DNA of 64,000 nt from Paraburkholderia metrosideri (GCF_904848625.1 NZ_CAJHCP010000011.1:215488-279487); one strand, 5' to 3'; counted from the stretch's first letter, positions 24,923 through 35,351 are shown. Made by a program: numbers and translations. The notes: generated by a model not told the origin, from the letters alone.

Positions 24923-26632
24923 TTACGCCGGCTTGCCCCAACTGTCGCGCAAGCTGACGATGCGATTGAACACAGGCTTGCCCGGCTTCGAATCGACGCG
25001 GTCGGCGACAAAATAGCCATGACGCTCGAACTGGTAGCGCTGTTCCGGCAACGCGTCTTGTGCGCCTTGTTCCAGATACGCGTTGACCACGCGCTTCGAG
25101 TCCGGATTCAGCGCTTCGAGGAAGTCGCGGCCACCGGCGTCCGGTTGTGCTTCCTTGAACAGCCGGTCGTAAATGCGCACTTCAGCCGGGCACGCAGCCG
25201 CCACGCTGACCCAGTGAATGTTGCCCTTGACCTTGTAGTTGTTCGCGCCTTCAGTGCCCGATTTGCTGTCCGGGAAATAGTTGCAGTGAACCGCGACGAC
25301 GTTGCCGTTCTCGTCCTTATCCGCACCGATGCATTCGATCACGTAGCCGTAACGCAGACGCACCTTGTTGCCCGGGAACAGACGGAAGTAGCCCTTCGGC
25401 GGCGTTTCGTTGTAGTCGTCGCGCTCGATCCACAGTTCGCGCGAAATCGGAAACTCGCGCACGCCGCGTTCCGGATGATGCGGGTGAACCGGCGCGCTGC
25501 ACGGTTCGGTCACACCTTCCGGGAAGTTGTCGATGATCAGCTTGACCGGGTCGAGCACGGCGGCGGTACGCGGCGCCTTCGCATCGAGATCGTCGCGCAG
25601 CGCGCCTTCGAACACGCTCATGTCGATCCACGAATCGACCTTGGTGATGCCGATACGCTCGCAGAACAACTGGATCGATTCTGGCGTGAAGCCGCGGCGA
25701 CGCACGCCGACGATAGTCGGCAGCCGAGGATCGTCCCAGCCGTCGACATGGCCTTCGCTCACCAGTTGCAGCAGCTTGCGCTTGCTGGTGATCGCGTAGG
25801 TCAGGTTCAGGCGCGAAAACTCGATTTGCTGCGGCAGCGGACGCGTGAAAATGCCTGCTTCAGCCAGCTCGTTCAGAATCCAGTCGTACAGCGGACGGTG
25901 ATCTTCGAACTCCAGCGTGCACAACGAATGCGTGATGTTTTCCAGCGCGTCCGAGATGCAGTGCGTGTAGTCGTACATCGGATACACGCACCATGTGTCG
26001 CCGGTACGGTAGTGGTGTGCGAAGCGGATCCGGTAGATCACCGGGTCGCGCATATTGAAGTTCGGCGCCGACATGTCGATCTTCGCACGCAGCACGTGCT
26101 CGCCTTCCTTGAACTCGCCCGCCTTCATGCGACGGAACAGGTCGAGGTTTTCTTCCACCGAACGCTCGCGGAAGCGCGACGGCGTGCCGACTTCCGTGGC
26201 CGAACCACGGTTCGCGCGCATTTCTTCGGCCGACTGGCTGTCGACGTACGCCTTGCCGCGCTGGATCAGCAGTTCAGCGAACTCGTACAGCTTGTCGTAG
26301 TAGTCGCTCGCGAAGTAGAGCTGTTCGTTGCCGTCTTTTGTCCACTCGAAGCCGAGCCAGCGTACCGATTCGATGATCGAATCGACGTATTCGACGCTTT
26401 CCTTTTCCGGATTGGTGTCGTCGAAACGCAGATGGCATACGCCGCCGTAGCTGCGCGCCACGCCGAAGTTCAGGCAGATACTCTTCGCATGGCCGATGTG
26501 CAGATAGCCGTTCGGCTCGGGCGGAAAGCGCGTTTCGACGCGCTGGCCCCACTTGCCGGTGCGGTTGTCGTCGTCAATGATGTTGCGGATGAAATTGGAT
26601 GCCGCTGGCGCGTCGTTGCGTTCGGTATTCAT
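24923..26632 (-). CDS. glnS: Glutaminyl-tRNA synthetase
   Basis: Class I synthetase charging tRNA-Gln, 569 residues from MNTERNDAPAASNFIRN. The HIGH signature is seen as PPEPNGYLHIGHAKSICL, and the KMSKS-equivalent as ITSKRKLLQL, the usual GlnRS variant. The C-terminal anticodon-binding beta barrels are complete. Having glnS means glutamine is attached directly, normal for beta-proteobacteria. The frame runs 14 codons upstream, but this ATG matches the usual N-terminus. It is on the same strand as the upstream-lying binding-protein gene, with 140 bp between. Confidence 0.96.
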   Translation of the reverse strand: MNTERNDAPAASNFIRNIIDDDNRTGKWGQRVETRFPPEPNGYLHIGHAKSICLNFGVARSYGGVCHLRFDDTNPEKESVEYVDSIIESVRWLGFEWTKDGNEQLYFASDYYDKLYEFAELLIQRGKAYVDSQSAEEMRANRGSATEVGTPSRFRERSVEENLDLFRRMKAGEFKEGEHVLRAKIDMSAPNFNMRDPVIYRIRFAHHYRTGDTWCVYPMYDYTHCISDALENITHSLCTLEFEDHRPLYDWILNELAEAGIFTRPLPQQIEFSRLNLTYAITSKRKLLQLVSEGHVDGWDDPRLPTIVGVRRRGFTPESIQLFCERIGITKVDSWIDMSVFEGALRDDLDAKAPRTAAVLDPVKLIIDNFPEGVTEPCSAPVHPHHPERGVREFPISRELWIERDDYNETPPKGYFRLFPGNKVRLRYGYVIECIGADKDENGNVVAVHCNYFPDSKSGTEGANNYKVKGNIHWVSVAAACPAEVRIYDRLFKEAQPDAGGRDFLEALNPDSKRVVNAYLEQGAQDALPEQRYQFERHGYFVADRVDSKPGKPVFNRIVSLRDSWGKPA

Positions 26633-27335
26633 GCGAGATGGTGAAAGTCTGTCGGGGGCGCGCAATGCGTCCACTTATCCGACAATTCTACCTGACGTGT
26701 TCGGACGCGGCAGGCGAGTGCGGCGTAGAGCCAACGCTCGGGCGGTTTTCGGGGCGATTTCGGGGTTGGCTTACGGTTGATCATGTGCTGTAACAGGACG
26801 TAAAACGTTTTGTTGACGCTTGCCCGGGCGATTTAGGATGCCAGCGGCACGGGCTCGTCCGCGGCGCACGCCGGCTTGCGAAGCGTCAGAATGTTGCCTG
26901 CGTTCGGCTTTCAGATTCCCGGGTTCCGGGCGCCGCCTGATGTATGTCGCGGTGAGCGTGATGTGCTCCAGGTCGATGACTCGTGGTTCGCACGAGGCCC
27001 GACAGGAGCGAGCCGGAACCGGATCGCAATGGCCTGTCGCCTGATGCGCATGGCGTTCTTTCCGTGTTGATTCGGACAGGCCTGAACGTCTTTGACCGAT
27101 CGTTTTCTTAACTCGCGTGACGGGCACGTCACCCGAGGCTATTTCTCTGCGGCCCGAACGCCCCGTCGCCCGACCTTTTCCGGGGCGGTGCTGCCCGAGA
27201 CCCAACCCGCAGCGCGTGCACTCGTCGCAGCCGTCCACGCAGCGCAGGCCGCACCGCCCTTACCGCTCATTGCCGCCTTGCACGAATTGCAGCCCCTCGT
27301 GCACCATGGCGCCCTTAGTTGCCGGAGTTTCTCGG
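26633..27335. other. Gene-free stretch between divergent glnS and ggt
   Basis: About 700 bp between divergent starts. Open frames here are arginine/histidine-rich with no ribosome-binding site. An AAAACGTTTT palindrome lies near 26801 and a TTGACG promoter-like hexamer near 26811, but I could not fix a full promoter. Confidence 0.4.
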
Positions 27336-29090
27336 ATGTCTTTACCGACCTGTGGCGCGCGTCGCGCGTCTTTCATTTCTCTTTCTCTGGCCCGGATCGC
27401 GATGGCTTCAACGCTGTTCGTCGCGTTCGCCGGCAGCGTTGTCACGCCAACTTCTGCGTGGGCGAAAACGCCGGCGCCCAAGGCCGTGTTCGACGCATCG
27501 GCGGTGGCCGCTCCGGATCGCTATAGCGCCGACACGGCGCAGCAGATTTTCGCCGCTGGCGGCAATGCGGTGGATGCCGCCGTGGCGATCGCGTTTACGT
27601 TGGCCGTGACGCGGCCGGATGCGGGGAACCTCGGCGGGGGCGGTTTCATGACCGTGTTCATGGACGGCAAGCCGTACTTTCTCGACTACCGCGAGAGTGC
27701 GCCGCAACAGGCCACTCGTGACATGTACGTCGACGACAAGGGCAACCTGCTGCCGGGCATGAGCGTGGTCGGTCATCGCGCGGTGGGCGTGCCGGGGACC
27801 GTCGACGGGATGTGGCAGGCGCAGCAGCGCTTCGGCAAGCTGAAATGGAAGCAGGTGCTCGCGCCCGCAATCCATTACGCCACCGATGGCTTTCCGATCG
27901 AATCCTGGCTGCAGCAGCGCCGTGACGCAGCCGCGAAGAATTTTGCCGGCAAGACCAATTTCGACGCGTACTTCTCGAATCTCAAGACCGGGGTGACTTT
28001 CCGTCAGCCGGAACTCGCACAGACGCTGTCGCGCATTGCCAGCGAGGGTGGCCGCGAGTTCTACGAAGGCCGTACCGCGGATCTGATCGCGCAGGAAATG
28101 TACGGCCACGGCCTCGTGACAAAGCAGGATCTGATTCAGTACAAAGCCGTGTGGCGCCAGCCGCTCTCCGCCGACTGGAACGGTTATCAGGTGATCACCG
28201 CACCGCCGCCGAGTTCGGGCGGCGTCGGACTGATCCAGATGCTGAAGATGCGGGCCGACCTGAAGCAGGCTTTCGATGGCCTCGAATTGAATTCGGCGCC
28301 GTATATTCACCTGATCGCGCAGATCGAAGACCGCGTGTTTGCGGACCGGCAGCAATACATTGGGGACCCCGATTCGTACAGGATTCCAGTCGACAAGCTC
28401 ACCAGCGACGCCTATCTCGCACAACGCGCCGACGAAGTGAAGCCTGACGAAGTGCCGGGCGCCGCGCCGGTGAAGCCGGGCCTCGGCGACGCTCTGCCGG
28501 AAAAGGCGCAAACCACGCATTTTTCGGTGGTCGACAAGTGGGGCAATGCGGTGTCGAACACTTACACGCTGAACGGCGATTTCGGCTCGGGCGTGGTGGT
28601 CGATAGCGCCGGCTTTCTGCTAAACGACGCGATGGATGATTTCGTCACGAAACCGGGCAGCGATAAAGCGGCTGGCGCGAACAGCGACGATCTCAATACG
28701 GTGGCAGCGGGACGCCGCCCGCTTTCGTCGATGACGCCGACGCTGATGCTGAAGGACAACAAGGTGGCGCTGGTGATCGGCACACCGGGTGGCTCGCGCA
28801 TTCTGACGTCGATTTTTCAGGTGATGACCAATCTGTACGACTTCAACATGTCGCCCGCCGATGCTGTTGCGGCGATGCGTTTCCACCATCAGTTGCTGCC
28901 GCAGAAGACGATTTACTTCGAGCCGTATCATCCAGTGACGGCGGAGTTGGCCGATCAGCTGAAGGCGAAGGGCTACACGGTCGAAGCGCAGTCGTTTAAT
29001 GGCGATGTGCAGATGATCCGCATCGACGGAACGACGCCGCAGCCGATCTCGGATCCGCGCGGAGTGGGCGTGGCGCGGGTAGTGCGGTGA
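27336..29090 (+). CDS. ggt: Gamma-glutamyltranspeptidase
   Basis: The periplasmic enzyme cleaves glutathione and transfers the gamma-glutamyl group. The 584-residue precursor starts at MSLPTCGARRASF with GGAG 8 bp upstream; a signal peptide runs to about TSAWAK. Autoprocessing between the large and small subunits occurs at the catalytic threonine, Thr394 in AQTTHFSVVDKWGNAVS. The substrate-pocket motifs GNLGGGGFMTVF, PLSSMTPTL and GTPGGSRI are intact. The frame extends upstream to 27117, but that part is low-complexity. It stands alone, apart from the hydrolase gene 155 bp downstream on the same strand. Confidence 0.94.
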   Translation: MSLPTCGARRASFISLSLARIAMASTLFVAFAGSVVTPTSAWAKTPAPKAVFDASAVAAPDRYSADTAQQIFAAGGNAVDAAVAIAFTLAVTRPDAGNLGGGGFMTVFMDGKPYFLDYRESAPQQATRDMYVDDKGNLLPGMSVVGHRAVGVPGTVDGMWQAQQRFGKLKWKQVLAPAIHYATDGFPIESWLQQRRDAAAKNFAGKTNFDAYFSNLKTGVTFRQPELAQTLSRIASEGGREFYEGRTADLIAQEMYGHGLVTKQDLIQYKAVWRQPLSADWNGYQVITAPPPSSGGVGLIQMLKMRADLKQAFDGLELNSAPYIHLIAQIEDRVFADRQQYIGDPDSYRIPVDKLTSDAYLAQRADEVKPDEVPGAAPVKPGLGDALPEKAQTTHFSVVDKWGNAVSNTYTLNGDFGSGVVVDSAGFLLNDAMDDFVTKPGSDKAAGANSDDLNTVAAGRRPLSSMTPTLMLKDNKVALVIGTPGGSRILTSIFQVMTNLYDFNMSPADAVAAMRFHHQLLPQKTIYFEPYHPVTAELADQLKAKGYTVEAQSFNGDVQMIRIDGTTPQPISDPRGVGVARVVR

Positions 29091-29245
29091 CGTGAGCGGC
29101 CGCGCCGGTGGGCCCGCACACGTGGTCTGCTGCGGGCAACGTGCTGCGTCCAACGTGCGGCGGGTTGCATGCGATGAGCGGCAATTGACAGCGGGTAATC
29201 TCCGCCAGACGAACGGCTCCAGAACAACTAGCGACGGGAAACGCG

Positions 29246-29806
29246 ATGAGCGGTCAAAGAACGAGGGTGCTTGTACTGCCGGGCTATCAGAATTCCGGGG
29301 CGGGTCATTGGCAAACCCGTTGGGAATCGCTCGATCCTGCATTCACACGTGTGCAGATGCCGGACTGGGATCATCCCGTGCGCGACGCGTGGTGCCGCAC
29401 GCTCGATGCCGCAGTGGCCGCGGCCGATACGCCGGTGGCATTCGCCGCTCATAGCCTCGGTTGCCTGACGACGGCTTTCTGGGCCACGCAGTACGCGAGC
29501 ACGGCGCAACTCGCCAAGGTGGCTGGCGCGTTGCTGGTCGCCGTGCCCGATCCCGCCGAAGTCCATTTCCCGCAAGCTGCCAGCGGTTTCGCGCCGGTGC
29601 CGCTGATGCGGTTGCCGTTTCCGGGCATTGTCGTGGCGAGTAGCGACGATCCCTATGGCGGCGTTCGGTTTTCGCAGACATGCGCAAACGCCTGGGGCAG
29701 CCAGTGGATCGGCATCGGCGCGCGAGGCCATATCAATGCGGATAGCGGTCTGGGTGACTGGAGCGAAGGGCGGGGCTGGCTAAGCTCGCTGAGCGTGCCT
29801 CGTTGA
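29246..29806 (+). CDS. RBBP9/YdeN-family serine hydrolase
   Basis: A compact 186-residue alpha/beta hydrolase. The N-terminus is the family's VLVLPGYQNSGAGHWQTRWE, the nucleophile elbow is AHSLG with Ser70, the acid is in VASSDDPYG, and the histidine is in ARGHINADSG. RBBP9/YdeN proteins are small cytoplasmic hydrolases of uncertain natural substrate. All catalytic residues are present. It may share a transcript with ggt. The downstream 80 bp separate it from the convergent CoA-transferase gene. Confidence 0.9.
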   Translation: MSGQRTRVLVLPGYQNSGAGHWQTRWESLDPAFTRVQMPDWDHPVRDAWCRTLDAAVAAADTPVAFAAHSLGCLTTAFWATQYASTAQLAKVAGALLVAVPDPAEVHFPQAASGFAPVPLMRLPFPGIVVASSDDPYGGVRFSQTCANAWGSQWIGIGARGHINADSGLGDWSEGRGWLSSLSVPR

Positions 29807-29885
29807 GATTGCGTTGGCGTGGCCGGTACGCGGTGGGTTGTCCGCTATCACAGCGCGCCCGGTCAACCCACCCCTCACGTTGCCC

Positions 29886-31106
29886 TCAAATCACCGCTTG
29901 CCCCCGCAATGCAGTGATCCGCTCGTCGTCGTAGCCCAGCACGTCGCGCAGAATACTGTCGGTGTGCTCGCCCAGCATAGGCGGGTGACTGACTGCTTCA
30001 GGCGGCGTCCCGGTCATATTGATCGGATTGCGTACCAGCTTGACCGTACCGCCCGACGGATGCGGCAGGTCGACCCTCAGCCCGCGCGCGATGACCTGCT
30101 CGTTCTCGAACACTTCGCCGAGATCGTTGATCGGCCCGCACGGTACGCCCGCCGCTTCGAGCGCCGCGATCCACTGCTGCTTGCCCTGGCGGCGAACCAT
30201 GTCGGCGAGAATCGGCACCAGGATGTCGCGGTGACGCACGCGCGACGGATTGGTCGAGAAACGCTCGTCGTCCGCCAGTTCAGGCTGGCCGCCCACTTCG
30301 ACAAATTTGCGGAACTGTCCGTCATTACCGACCGCGACGATGATCCAGCCGTCGCTCGTCTGGAATGTCTGGTAGGGCACGATGTTCGGATGCGCATTGC
30401 CCCAGCGCACTGGCGGCTGGCCGCTCGCGAGGTAGTTCGAATTCATGTTGGCCAGCATGGCCACCTGCACGTCGAGCAGCGCCATGTCGATGTATTGCCC
30501 CTCGCCCGTGCGGTCGCGGTGCGTGAGCGCGGTTAGCACGGCGATGGTCGAATACATACCGGTCATCAGGTCGGCAATCGCAACGCCAGCCTTCTGCGGA
30601 CCGCCGCCCGGCTGGCCGTCGCGCTCGCCGGTAATGCTCATGAACCCGCCAATGCCTTGCACGATGAAGTCATAGCCGGCGCGCTGCGCATAGGGGCCGG
30701 TCTGCCCGAAACCCGTGACCGAGCAGTAGATCAGGTCGGGCTTCACCTCTTTCAACGACGCGTAGTCGAGCCCGTACTTCTTCAACTGGCCGACTTTGTA
30801 GTTTTCCAGCACCACGTCGCTCTGCGCCGCCAGTTCGCGGATGATCCGCTGACCTTCGGGCGATGCGATATCCACGGTAACCGAGCGTTTGTTGCGATTT
30901 GCCGCGAGGTAGTACGCGGCCTCGCGCGTGTCCGCGCCTTCCGGCGTCTTGAGATACGGAGGGCCCCAGTGACGGGTATCGTCGCCCACTTCGGGACGTT
31001 CGATCTTGATCACGTCGGCGCCGAAATCGGCAAGTGTCTGCGCGCACCACGGTCCTGCGAGCACGCGTGTGAGATCCAGCACGCGGATATGACTGAGAGC
31101 GCCCAT
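29886..31106 (-). CDS. CaiB/BaiF family CoA transferase
   Basis: A 406-residue class III CoA transferase moving CoA between carboxylic acids. It opens SHIRVLDLTRVLAGPWCAQ, LADFGADVIKIE and GDDTRHWGPP, then shows NRNKRSVTVD and the mid-domain GYDFIVQGIGG motif typical of the family. AAGGAGA precedes the start at 31106. The substrate cannot be read from sequence; relatives include formyl-, succinyl- and carnitine-CoA transferases. No acyl-CoA dehydrogenase or other fatty-acid gene lies beside it, so the pathway is unknown. It is divergent from alaS. Confidence 0.9.
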   Translation of the reverse strand: MGALSHIRVLDLTRVLAGPWCAQTLADFGADVIKIERPEVGDDTRHWGPPYLKTPEGADTREAAYYLAANRNKRSVTVDIASPEGQRIIRELAAQSDVVLENYKVGQLKKYGLDYASLKEVKPDLIYCSVTGFGQTGPYAQRAGYDFIVQGIGGFMSITGERDGQPGGGPQKAGVAIADLMTGMYSTIAVLTALTHRDRTGEGQYIDMALLDVQVAMLANMNSNYLASGQPPVRWGNAHPNIVPYQTFQTSDGWIIVAVGNDGQFRKFVEVGGQPELADDERFSTNPSRVRHRDILVPILADMVRRQGKQQWIAALEAAGVPCGPINDLGEVFENEQVIARGLRVDLPHPSGGTVKLVRNPINMTGTPPEAVSHPPMLGEHTDSILRDVLGYDDERITALRGQAVI

Positions 31107-31389
31107 GTTGGTGAATGTCTCCTTCCTGTGTAGTCCAGGCGGCGCGCAGGGCGCCGTCGATGGAGGCAATCTTAAGCGATTACCGCGAGCGGGCGCAGTC
31201 AGCCGAACGTCATAGGACGTTCAGGCGCAGTGCAATGTCGCGGTTGCACGCTCGGATCTGGCTTAGCCTGTCCGAGTTTGACCGGGTCTTTCTAAGTGAC
31301 CGGCGCAACGCACGTGAGAAGCGACCCCGGTCAAACCTGGCCGAACGGCGAACACTTTGGGGCGCTGCCGCGCACGCCCGCCGATCCCG

Positions 31390-31395
31390 TATAAT
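31390..31395 (+). promoter_or_regulatory. Probable -10 box for alaS
   Basis: A perfect TATAAT sits 75 bp before the alaS start. The region 17 bp upstream of it is a poor -35 match, so this is a weak prediction. Confidence 0.4.
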
Positions 31396-31470
31396 CAGTC
31401 GTTTAAGAAACAAACAGTTGGCGCATCCCAAGATGCCGCCGGTAACAGCCAGGACCGTCCCCCGCACGCT

Positions 31471-34095
31471 ATGAAAGCCGCCGAAATCCGCGAGAAATTC
31501 CTCAAGTTCTTCGAATCGAAGGGCCATACGATCGTTCGCTCGTCGAGCCTTGTGCCCGGCAACGACCCGACGCTGCTCTTCACCAATTCGGGAATGGTGC
31601 AGTTCAAAGATGTGTTCCTCGGCGCGGAATCGCGTCCGTATTCGCGTGCTACCACCGCGCAGCGCAGCGTGCGCGCGGGCGGCAAGCACAACGACCTGGA
31701 AAACGTCGGCTACACCGCGCGTCACCACACGTTCTTCGAAATGCTGGGCAACTTCTCGTTCGGCGACTACTTCAAGCGCGACGCGATCCACTACGCGTGG
31801 GAGTTGCTGACGGGCGTGTACCAGCTGCCGAAAGACAAGCTGTGGGTCACCGTCTACCACGAAGACGACGAAGCGCACGACATCTGGGCGAAGGAAGTGG
31901 GCGTGCCGGTCGAGCGCATCATCCGCATCGGCGACAACAAGGGCGCGCGCTACGCGTCGGACAACTTCTGGCAGATGGCCGATGTCGGCCCGTGCGGCCC
32001 GTGCTCCGAAATCTTCTACGACCACGGCCCGGACGTGTGGGGTGGTCCTCCGGGGTCGCCTGAAGAAGACGGCGACCGCTACATCGAGATCTGGAATCTC
32101 GTGTTCATGCAGTTCAGCCGCGACGCCCAAGGCAACATGACGCCGCTGCCCAAGCAGTGCGTCGACACCGGCATGGGTCTGGAGCGTATCGCAGCCGTGC
32201 TGCAGCACGTGCACAGCAACTACGAGATCGACCTGTTCCAGGCACTCATCAAGGCTGCGGGCCGTGAAACCGGCGTCAGCGATCTGACCAACAACTCGCT
32301 GAAGGTGATCGCCGATCACATCCGCGCATGCTCGTTCCTGATCGTCGACGGCGTGATTCCGGGCAACGAAGGCCGCGGCTACGTGCTGCGCCGTATCGTG
32401 CGCCGCGCGATCCGTCATGGTTACAAGCTGGGCAAGAAGGGTTCGTTCTTCCACCGCATGGTGCCCGACCTCGTCGCGCAAATGGGCGACGCGTACCCGG
32501 AACTGAAAGACGCCGAGCAACGCGTCACCGACGTGCTGCGTCAGGAAGAAGAGCGCTTCTTCGAGACCATCGAGCACGGCATGTCGATTCTCGAAGCCGC
32601 GCTGGCCGATCTCGAAGCGAAGGGCGGCAAGACGCTCGACGGCGAACTCGCATTCAAACTGCACGACACGTACGGCTTCCCGCTGGATCTGACGGCAGAC
32701 GTTTGCCGTGAGCGCGAAGTGACGGTCGACGAAGCCGCGTTCGACGAAGCAATGGCCCGTCAGCGCGAGCAGGCTCGCGCCGCAGGCAAGTTCAAGATGG
32801 CGCAAGGCCTCGAATACTCGGGCGCGAAGACCACGTTCCACGGCTACGAAGAAGTCGTGTTCGACGACGCGAAAGTGATCGCGCTGTATGTGGACGGCGC
32901 ATCGGTGCAGGAAGTGCGTGACGGCCAGCAGGCTGTCGTCGTGCTCGACCACACGCCGTTCTACGCGGAATCGGGCGGCCAGGTCGGCGACCAGGGTGTG
33001 CTGGCTAATGCGAGCGTGCGCTTCGCAGTGTCCGATACGCTGAAGGTGCAGGCCGACGTTGTCGGTCATCACGGCACGCTCGAGCAGGGCACGCTAAAGG
33101 TCGGCGACGTGGTCAAGGCGGAAATCGACGCGGTGCGCCGCGCTCGCACGCAACGCAATCACTCGGCCACGCACCTGATGCATAAGGCGCTGCGCGAAGT
33201 GCTCGGCACCCACGTGCAGCAGAAGGGCTCGCTGGTCGACGCTGACAAGACCCGTTTCGACTTCGCGCACAACTCGCCGATGACGGACGAACAGATCCGT
33301 CGCGTCGAAGAAATCGTCAATGCAGAAGTGCTGGCGAACGCGCCGGGCATCGTGCGCGTGATGCCGTTCGACGAAGCGGTGAAGGGCGGCGCGATGGCGC
33401 TGTTCGGTGAAAAGTACGGCGACGAAGTGCGCGTGCTCGACCTCGGCTTCTCGCGTGAATTGTGCGGCGGTACGCACGTGCATCGCACCGGCGACATCGG
33501 TCTGTTCAAGATCGTGATGGAAGGCGGCGTGGCCGCGGGCATTCGTCGCGTGGAAGCGATTACCGGCGACAACGCCGTGCGCTTCGTGCAGGACCTCGAC
33601 GCACGTATCAATGCGGCGGCGGCTGTACTGAAGGCGCAACCGTCGGAGCTGACGCAGCGCATTAGCCAGGTGCAGGATCAGGTGAAGTCGCTGGAAAAGG
33701 AACTGAGCGCGTTGAAGTCGAAGATGGCTTCGAGTCAAGGCGACGAGCTGGCTGGTCATGCGGTTGAAGTCGCTGGCGTGCACGTGCTGGCGGCGACGCT
33801 GGAAGGTGCGGACGTCAAGACGCTGCGTGAAACGGTCGACAAGCTGAAGGACAAGCTGAAGAGCGCGGCCATCGTGCTGGCGGCGGTCGAAGGCGGCAAG
33901 GTTAGCCTGATCGCCGGTGTGACTGCTGACGCGAGCAAGAAGGTCAAGGCCGGTGAACTGGTCAACTTTGTCGCGCAACAAGTGGGCGGCAAGGGCGGCG
34001 GCCGGCCGGATATGGCTCAGGCTGGCGGCACCGAGCCGGCCAATCTGCCTGCTGCACTGGCAGGCGTTAAGGCCTGGGTCGAAGCCCAGCTTTGA
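31471..34095 (+). CDS. alaS: Alanyl-tRNA synthetase
   Basis: A class II synthetase of 874 residues, the standard length, starting MKAAEIREKFLKFFESKGH. Class II motif residues are seen in SSLVPGNDPTLLFTNSGMVQF and the active-site FEMLGNFSFGDYF. The editing domain has the zinc-binding RNHSATHLMHKALR and CGGTHVHRTGDIG. The C-terminal dimerisation/C-Ala domain is present (KGGGRPDMAQAGG). It attaches alanine to tRNA-Ala and clears mischarged serine and glycine. Two hairpins follow the stop. Confidence 0.97.
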   Translation: MKAAEIREKFLKFFESKGHTIVRSSSLVPGNDPTLLFTNSGMVQFKDVFLGAESRPYSRATTAQRSVRAGGKHNDLENVGYTARHHTFFEMLGNFSFGDYFKRDAIHYAWELLTGVYQLPKDKLWVTVYHEDDEAHDIWAKEVGVPVERIIRIGDNKGARYASDNFWQMADVGPCGPCSEIFYDHGPDVWGGPPGSPEEDGDRYIEIWNLVFMQFSRDAQGNMTPLPKQCVDTGMGLERIAAVLQHVHSNYEIDLFQALIKAAGRETGVSDLTNNSLKVIADHIRACSFLIVDGVIPGNEGRGYVLRRIVRRAIRHGYKLGKKGSFFHRMVPDLVAQMGDAYPELKDAEQRVTDVLRQEEERFFETIEHGMSILEAALADLEAKGGKTLDGELAFKLHDTYGFPLDLTADVCREREVTVDEAAFDEAMARQREQARAAGKFKMAQGLEYSGAKTTFHGYEEVVFDDAKVIALYVDGASVQEVRDGQQAVVVLDHTPFYAESGGQVGDQGVLANASVRFAVSDTLKVQADVVGHHGTLEQGTLKVGDVVKAEIDAVRRARTQRNHSATHLMHKALREVLGTHVQQKGSLVDADKTRFDFAHNSPMTDEQIRRVEEIVNAEVLANAPGIVRVMPFDEAVKGGAMALFGEKYGDEVRVLDLGFSRELCGGTHVHRTGDIGLFKIVMEGGVAAGIRRVEAITGDNAVRFVQDLDARINAAAAVLKAQPSELTQRISQVQDQVKSLEKELSALKSKMASSQGDELAGHAVEVAGVHVLAATLEGADVKTLRETVDKLKDKLKSAAIVLAAVEGGKVSLIAGVTADASKKVKAGELVNFVAQQVGGKGGGRPDMAQAGGTEPANLPAALAGVKAWVEAQL

Positions 34096-34126
34096 TTCGC
34101 GCTTGATCAGCGCTTGATTCAAGGCT

Positions 34127-34150
34127 GCTCAGACCCACCCGGGTCTGAGC
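34127..34150 (+). terminator. Hairpin after alaS
   Basis: GCTCAGACCC/GGGTCTGAGC with a 4-nt loop lies 32 bp after the alaS stop. It lacks a T run. Confidence 0.5.
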
Positions 34151-34161
34151 AAGTCTGATGA

Positions 34162-34202
34162 GGCCACGTGCTGCGCCTGAAGTCTTGGCGTAGCACGTGG
34201 CC
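34162..34202. terminator. Long hairpin between convergent alaS and LysR genes
   Basis: GGCCACGTGCT/AGCACGTGGCC encloses a 19-nt loop and is followed by TTAGTTTA. It may be a bidirectional stop. Confidence 0.5.
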
Positions 34203-34290
34203 TTAGTTTATTGCGATGTCGAATTGAGCTCGTGACGGGACGAGAATCGCGGGCATGGCCAGACCGCGTTTTCCATTTCGGCGCGCTCAG

Positions 34291-35229
34291 TCAGGCAACG
34301 TTCGCATTCACAGTCGCGTCCACACCTGCAGCAACTTCTCCGTTGGACGAATTCCCCGCGTCGTCCGGTGCCATCAGCGTTTTCTTCAACGCATTGAGCG
34401 CGGAAGAAAAATGCCCGCGTCGCCAGACGAGCAACGTCTCGATCACTCCGATATCGGGCAACTCGTGGACCGTGATGTTGTTGGCATCGGTTTGCAAATT
34501 GAGCACCGAGCGCGGTGCCACCGCGACCCCGGCGCCCGCCGCCACGCATGCGACGATCGCGTGATACGAGCCAAGCTCCAGCACCCGCGCCGGCCGCACG
34601 CCGTGCTCCAGATACCACTTCTCGATATACGCGCGGTAAGCGCAACCCTGTTCGAACGCGATCAGCGTGGTGAGCGCAACGTCGCGCACTTCTCGAATTG
34701 GCCGGTGGCCGCGTGGCGTGAGCATCACCAATTCTTCCCGAAATACCGGCACCGTCTCAAACAGGTCGCCGAGCGACGCCGGATCGAGCGGCGTAGCCAG
34801 CAAAGCGGCATCCACCTCGAACTCGCGCACCCGCTCGATCAGTTTGCCGGTCGTGCCGGTCTCGAGCTCCAGCGCGACGGCTGGCCACTGCTGGTGATAG
34901 CGCGCAAGCAGGCTGGGCAGGCGTGTGGCTGCGACGCTTTCCATCGTGCCCAACCGCAGGCGCCCGCTCGGGCGATCTTCGCGCACCGCGTGACGCGCCT
35001 CGTCGGCGAGCGCAAGCAGACGTTCGGCGTAAGGCAGCAGCGTTTCGCCGGCCGGCGTTAGCACGAGCCGCCGGCCATCACGGATGAACAGGTCCGTGCC
35101 GAGTTGCTCTTCAAGCTGCTTGATGCGCGTCGTGACATTCGATTGCACGCGATTGAGCTTGGCGGCAGCGCGCGTCACGCCGTTTTCCCGCACGACAGCG
35201 CGAAAGATAGTCAGGGCGGCCAGATCCAT
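34291..35229 (-). CDS. LysR-family transcriptional regulator
   Basis: A 312-residue LysR-type regulator. The N-terminal helix-turn-helix is LTIFRAVVRENGVTRAAAKL-NRVQSNVTTRIKQLEEQLG, followed by the winged DGRRLVLTPAG. The effector domain (about 90-295) has the usual periplasmic-binding-protein fold pattern. The C-terminal tail (SSNGEVAAGVDATVNANVA) is Ala/Val-rich. It is divergent from the MFS transporter gene with 122 bp between starts, the typical arrangement for a LysR regulator controlling its neighbour. The effector is unknown. Confidence 0.93.
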   Translation of the reverse strand: MDLAALTIFRAVVRENGVTRAAAKLNRVQSNVTTRIKQLEEQLGTDLFIRDGRRLVLTPAGETLLPYAERLLALADEARHAVREDRPSGRLRLGTMESVAATRLPSLLARYHQQWPAVALELETGTTGKLIERVREFEVDAALLATPLDPASLGDLFETVPVFREELVMLTPRGHRPIREVRDVALTTLIAFEQGCAYRAYIEKWYLEHGVRPARVLELGSYHAIVACVAAGAGVAVAPRSVLNLQTDANNITVHELPDIGVIETLLVWRRGHFSSALNALKKTLMAPDDAGNSSNGEVAAGVDATVNANVA

Positions 35230-35351
35230 GGTTCTCTCCTGGCGATGGTTGATATCCTAATTATTCATTTTTCGTGATCGTTCGGTCAAGCTAATATGGG
35301 TTGAGTCCACATTAACCAGGTCAACGGGCCGCGTTACAGCCCTAAATCGAC

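Noticed and set aside
26771..27238. 155-codon minus-strand frame upstream of ggt
   Set aside because: No recognisable motif, no ribosome-binding site and a composition like other shadow frames.
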